In this document: piece by piece, positions 61,361 to 64,000 of the stretch
Position numbering within the stretch: position 1 is the first letter of the stretch
Layout of the letters: the number at the start of each line of letters is the position of its first letter
Source of the DNA: Pseudaquidulcibacter sp964443435
Lineage (GTDB): Bacteria; Pseudomonadota; Alphaproteobacteria; Caulobacterales; Aquidulcibacteraceae
Length of the DNA: 64,000 nt
Direction: 5' to 3'
NCBI GenBank assembly: GCA_964443435.1
Contig: CAYUCW010000003.1
Span: 12,233 to 76,232, forward strand
Notes under the pieces: model-generated
Seen by the model: only the letters and a program-made list of their open reading frames with translations
Databases searched by the model: none
What the model was told of the DNA's origin: nothing
Position numbers and translations under genes: made by a program

Positions 61361-61390
61361 CTTGAAAATACTTATTTCGCAACCATTTTA
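61361..61390 (+). promoter_or_regulatory. Heat-shock (RpoH/sigma-32-type) promoter of lon
   Basis: CTTGAAA (61361-61367) is identical to the sigma-32 -35 consensus. After 13 bases, AACCATTT (61381-61388) matches the -10 consensus CCCCATNT at all but the first two positions. Its end is 38 bases before the lon ATG. Confidence 0.65.
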
Positions 61391-61428
61391 TTTGTAAATA
61401 AAGACATAATAAAGACACTGGAAACAGA

Positions 61429-63831
61429 ATGAAACAAAATATAAATCTTCCACTACTTCCTTTACGCGATATAGTTGTTTTCCCACATATGGTTTCGCCA
61501 TTATTCGTTGGTCGCGATAAATCTGTTAATGCACTTGAAGAAGCTATGAATGCTGGCAAGCAAATTGTCCTTGCGGCTCAGAAAGATGCTGGCATAGATG
61601 AGCCTGAGGCTGATGATATTTATGAAATTGGAACTGTTGCAAGTGTTCTACAATTATTAAAATTACCAGATGGCACAGTAAGGGTTTTAGTAGAAGGTAA
61701 ATACCGCACAAGAATTACAAATTTCATCAAGAATGAAAAATTTTATAGCGTTGATAATATTGAAATCGAAGAAACCGATTCTGATAAGCATGAATTAAAT
61801 GCACTATCAAAAGCGGCAAAAGATCAGTTTTTAAACTATTCAAAACTTAATCGTAAAATTCCAATTGAAGTTACAAATGGTTTAAATACCAATGAAAATC
61901 CTTCAACTATTGCGGATATTATTGCTGCGAATCTAACAATTAAACTTGATATTAAACAAGATTTATTGGCTACACTTGCGCCAGCTGACAGGCTTGAAAA
62001 AATTATTGGTCTGATGGATGGTGAAATCGGTGCACTTCAAGTTGAAAGACGCGTTCGCAATCGTGTTAAACGCCAAATGGAAAAAAGCCAAAGAGAATAT
62101 TATTTGAATGAGCAAATGAAGGCTATTCAAAAAGAACTTGGTGATGGTGAAGAAGATCGCGATGAAATGGCGGAATTAGAAGCTAAAATCAAAGCTACTA
62201 AATTCACAAAAGAAGCGCGTACAAAAGCTAATGCCGAATTTAAAAAGCTTAAGCAAATGTCGCCAATGAGTGCAGAATCAACAGTTGTTAGAAATTATCT
62301 TGATTGGTTAATCGCACTTCCTTGGAGTAATAATAAAAAGACTAAAGATAATATTATTGCGGCGGAAAAAATACTTGATGCCGATCATTATGGTCTGGAA
62401 AAAGTAAAAGAAAGAATCCTTGAATATCTTGCCGTAGGTTCGCGTGTAAAAAAAATGAAAGGTCCTATCCTTTGTTTGGTTGGCCCTCCTGGGGTTGGTA
62501 AAACTTCATTGGGGCGTTCAATTGCCAATGCTACTGGTCGTGATTTTGTGCGTGTGGCTCTTGGAGGAGTGCGTGACGAAGCCGAAATTAGAGGGCATAG
62601 AAGAACTTATGTTGGTTCTATGCCGGGCCGTGTTATTCAATCTTTGAAAAAGGCTAAATCAAATAATCCATTATTTCTTTTAGATGAAATTGATAAAATG
62701 GGTAATGATTATCGTGGTGACCCTGCTTCTGCATTGCTAGAGGTTCTAGATCCAGAACAAAATTCAAGCTTTAATGATCATTATTTAGAGGTAGATTATG
62801 ATCTATCAAACGTAATGTTTATTACTACTGCGAATTCGCTTAATATCCATCAAGCACTTCTTGATAGAATGGAAATTATTCGTATTCCTGGCTATACAGA
62901 AGATGAAAAGCTTGAAATTGCTAAGCAGCATTTATTGCCTAAAATCATTAAAGATCATGGCTTAAAACCTGAAGAGCTTAATGTCGAAGAAAGTGCATTA
63001 ATTTCTTTGATTCGCCATTATACACGTGAAGCAGGTGTAAGAAGCCTTGAGCGTGAAATAGCAAATCTTGCACGTAAATCAGTTCGCGAAATTTCTTTGA
63101 AGAAAAAATCTATAGTTACGATTACTGATGATAATATCAAAGAATATGCAGGTGTTCAAAAATATAGATATGGTGAAATTGATTTAGAAGATCAAATTGG
63201 CGCTGTAACTGGTCTTGCATGGACTGAAGTTGGTGGCGATACTTTAACTATAGAAGCGGTACAAATGTATGGCAAAGGCCGTATGACAGTGACTGGCAAT
63301 CTAAAAGAAGTGATGAAAGAATCAATTTCTGCGGCATCTTCTTTTGTAAAAGCGCGTTCTCCTCAATTTGGAATAAAGCCTACTATTTTTGACGAAACTG
63401 ATATTCACGTTCACGTTCCAGAAGGTGCTACTCCAAAAGATGGGCCATCTGCGGGTATTGCTATGATGACTGCTATAGTAAGTCTTTTGACTAATATACC
63501 GGTTTCAAAAACTGTTGCTATGACTGGTGAGATTACTTTAAGGGGCCGCGTACTTCCAATTGGTGGTTTAAAAGAAAAATTATTGGCGGCTTTAAGAGCA
63601 GGCATTAAAAAAGTTTTGATTCCAATTGATAATGAAAAAGATTTAGCCGATATTCCGCAAAAAGTTAAAGATGCTTTGGAAATTATTCCTGTTTCCACTG
63701 CTGAGGAAGTTTTATCGCATGCCTTAACCCAAAAAGTAGAGCCTATTGAATGGTCTGCATTAGACCGTGAAGAAGCTTTAAAAATAAGGTCTCAAGCAAG
63801 CTTGTCTAGTGAATCGCCGATTGCGCACTAA
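61429..63831 (+). CDS. lon: ATP-dependent protease Lon
   Basis: Lon is the soluble AAA+ protease for damaged and regulatory proteins. The 800 residues comprise the LON N-domain (INLPLLPLRDIVVFPHMVSP onwards to about 200), a coiled helical linker, the AAA+ module (Walker A GPPGVGKTSLGRSIAN near 352; Walker B LFLLDEIDKMGNDY) and the Ser-Lys protease domain: Ser674 in TPKDGPSAGIAMM and Lys717 in GGLKEKLLAAL, the expected 43 residues apart. A sigma-32-like promoter precedes it. In relatives hupB usually follows lon; here tRNA-Val follows instead. Confidence 0.98.
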   Translation: MKQNINLPLLPLRDIVVFPHMVSPLFVGRDKSVNALEEAMNAGKQIVLAAQKDAGIDEPEADDIYEIGTVASVLQLLKLPDGTVRVLVEGKYRTRITNFIKNEKFYSVDNIEIEETDSDKHELNALSKAAKDQFLNYSKLNRKIPIEVTNGLNTNENPSTIADIIAANLTIKLDIKQDLLATLAPADRLEKIIGLMDGEIGALQVERRVRNRVKRQMEKSQREYYLNEQMKAIQKELGDGEEDRDEMAELEAKIKATKFTKEARTKANAEFKKLKQMSPMSAESTVVRNYLDWLIALPWSNNKKTKDNIIAAEKILDADHYGLEKVKERILEYLAVGSRVKKMKGPILCLVGPPGVGKTSLGRSIANATGRDFVRVALGGVRDEAEIRGHRRTYVGSMPGRVIQSLKKAKSNNPLFLLDEIDKMGNDYRGDPASALLEVLDPEQNSSFNDHYLEVDYDLSNVMFITTANSLNIHQALLDRMEIIRIPGYTEDEKLEIAKQHLLPKIIKDHGLKPEELNVEESALISLIRHYTREAGVRSLEREIANLARKSVREISLKKKSIVTITDDNIKEYAGVQKYRYGEIDLEDQIGAVTGLAWTEVGGDTLTIEAVQMYGKGRMTVTGNLKEVMKESISAASSFVKARSPQFGIKPTIFDETDIHVHVPEGATPKDGPSAGIAMMTAIVSLLTNIPVSKTVAMTGEITLRGRVLPIGGLKEKLLAALRAGIKKVLIPIDNEKDLADIPQKVKDALEIIPVSTAEEVLSHALTQKVEPIEWSALDREEALKIRSQASLSSESPIAH

Positions 63832-63892
63832 AAGTAAATTGATGCTTTTCTGCAGAAATTTTCGTTTTTAGTGTAAAGAAACAGCATTAGAG

Positions 63893-63921
63893 GCTTCCAT
63901 TCTTTTTAAGCATGGGCTAAC
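63893..63921 (+). promoter_or_regulatory. Candidate promoter of tRNA-Val
   Basis: GCTTCCA (63893-63899), 15 bases, then GGCTAAC (63915-63921), ending 18 bases before the tRNA. The layout matches that of tRNA-His. Confidence 0.45.
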
Positions 63922-63939
63922 AAGCATTCACCTTGATTT

Positions 63940-64000
63940 GGGCGATTAGCTCAGTTGGTAGAGCATCTCGTTTACACCGAGAGGGTCAGCGGTTCGAGCC
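63940..64000 (+). tRNA. tRNA-Val (anticodon TAC), 3' end cut by the window
   Basis: The visible 61 bases give acceptor GGGCGAT, a D arm (GCTCAGTTGGTAGAGC), the anticodon stem TCTCG/CGAGA around loop TTTACAC (anticodon 63973-63975) and the start of the T arm (GCGGTTCGAGCC). The 3' acceptor strand and CCA lie beyond the window. tRNA-Val beyond lon is a common alphaproteobacterial order. Confidence 0.95.

Overview
The window is a gene-dense, AT-rich chromosomal segment, probably from an alphaproteobacterium. The support is mostly gene order and architecture: plsX-fabH-ihfA-MerR next to a cytochrome bc1 assembly chaperone; a DUF2842 protein beside heme A synthase (ctaA); eno-ftsB-pdhA-pdhB-pdhC with a lipoyl domain fused to the E1 beta subunit; an MlaE permease with an N-terminal STAS domain; glyQ-glyS-ppdK followed by a cell wall hydrolase; sdhE-mfd; and tig/clpP/clpX/lon followed by tRNA-Val. 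The tRNA-His lacks the usual extra G(-1) and has A73, a trait reported for Alphaproteobacteria. Heme A synthesis, a bc1 chaperone and a proton-pumping pyrophosphatase suggest an aerobic respirer. A run of 100 N inside glyS shows that the sequence is a scaffold with an unclosed gap. I cannot name a genus.

Layout. 1-6.0 kb: the 3' end of thiL, a small exported protein, the K+-independent H+-pyrophosphatase and two neighbouring membrane-anchored SH3-repeat proteins. 6.0-10.7 kb: bamE divergent from the bc1 chaperone, then plsX, fabH, ihfA, a MerR regulator and an acetyltransferase. 10.7-18.5 kb: DUF2842, ctaA, eno, ftsB and the pyruvate dehydrogenase genes, with an unrecognised secreted protein between pdhA and pdhB. 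18.6-27 kb: an accessory stretch with PPK2, a GH39 glycosidase, a methyltransferase-fold lipoprotein, DUF2237, a beta/gamma-crystallin protein, an M48 metalloprotease lipoprotein, tRNA-His, a ThiO-like oxidase, a transglycosylase and an uncharacterised conserved protein. 27-33.5 kb: NAD synthetase, then a minus-strand peptide-salvage operon (epimerase, M14-like hydrolase, VUT transporter, S46 dipeptidyl-peptidase).

33.5-37.4 kb holds an Mla/Pqi-type lipid transport operon. 37.4-46.1 kb is rich in signalling and envelope genes: a large membrane-anchored coiled-coil protein, a response regulator with a pseudo-HPt tail, an Asn/Arg/Tyr-rich secreted protein, a stand-alone HPt protein, chorismate mutase, a GH5 glycosidase with a probable DUF3089 pseudoenzyme, and a degenerate REC-REC-GGDEF protein that keeps the c-di-GMP I-site. 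46.3-57 kb: glyQS, ppdK, a cell wall hydrolase, sdhE, mfd and a membrane protein. 57.2-64 kb: tRNA-Leu, trigger factor, clpP, clpX, lon and the start of tRNA-Val.

There is no mobile element, CRISPR array, rRNA or phage signature. No stretch over 300 bases lacks a gene; the longest gaps (about 200 bases at 13719-13917 and 39726-39930) hold nothing I could assign. The most unusual features are the PopA-like c-di-GMP receptor candidate together with the degenerate phosphorelay proteins, and the duplicated-cysteine secreted protein inside the pdh cluster.
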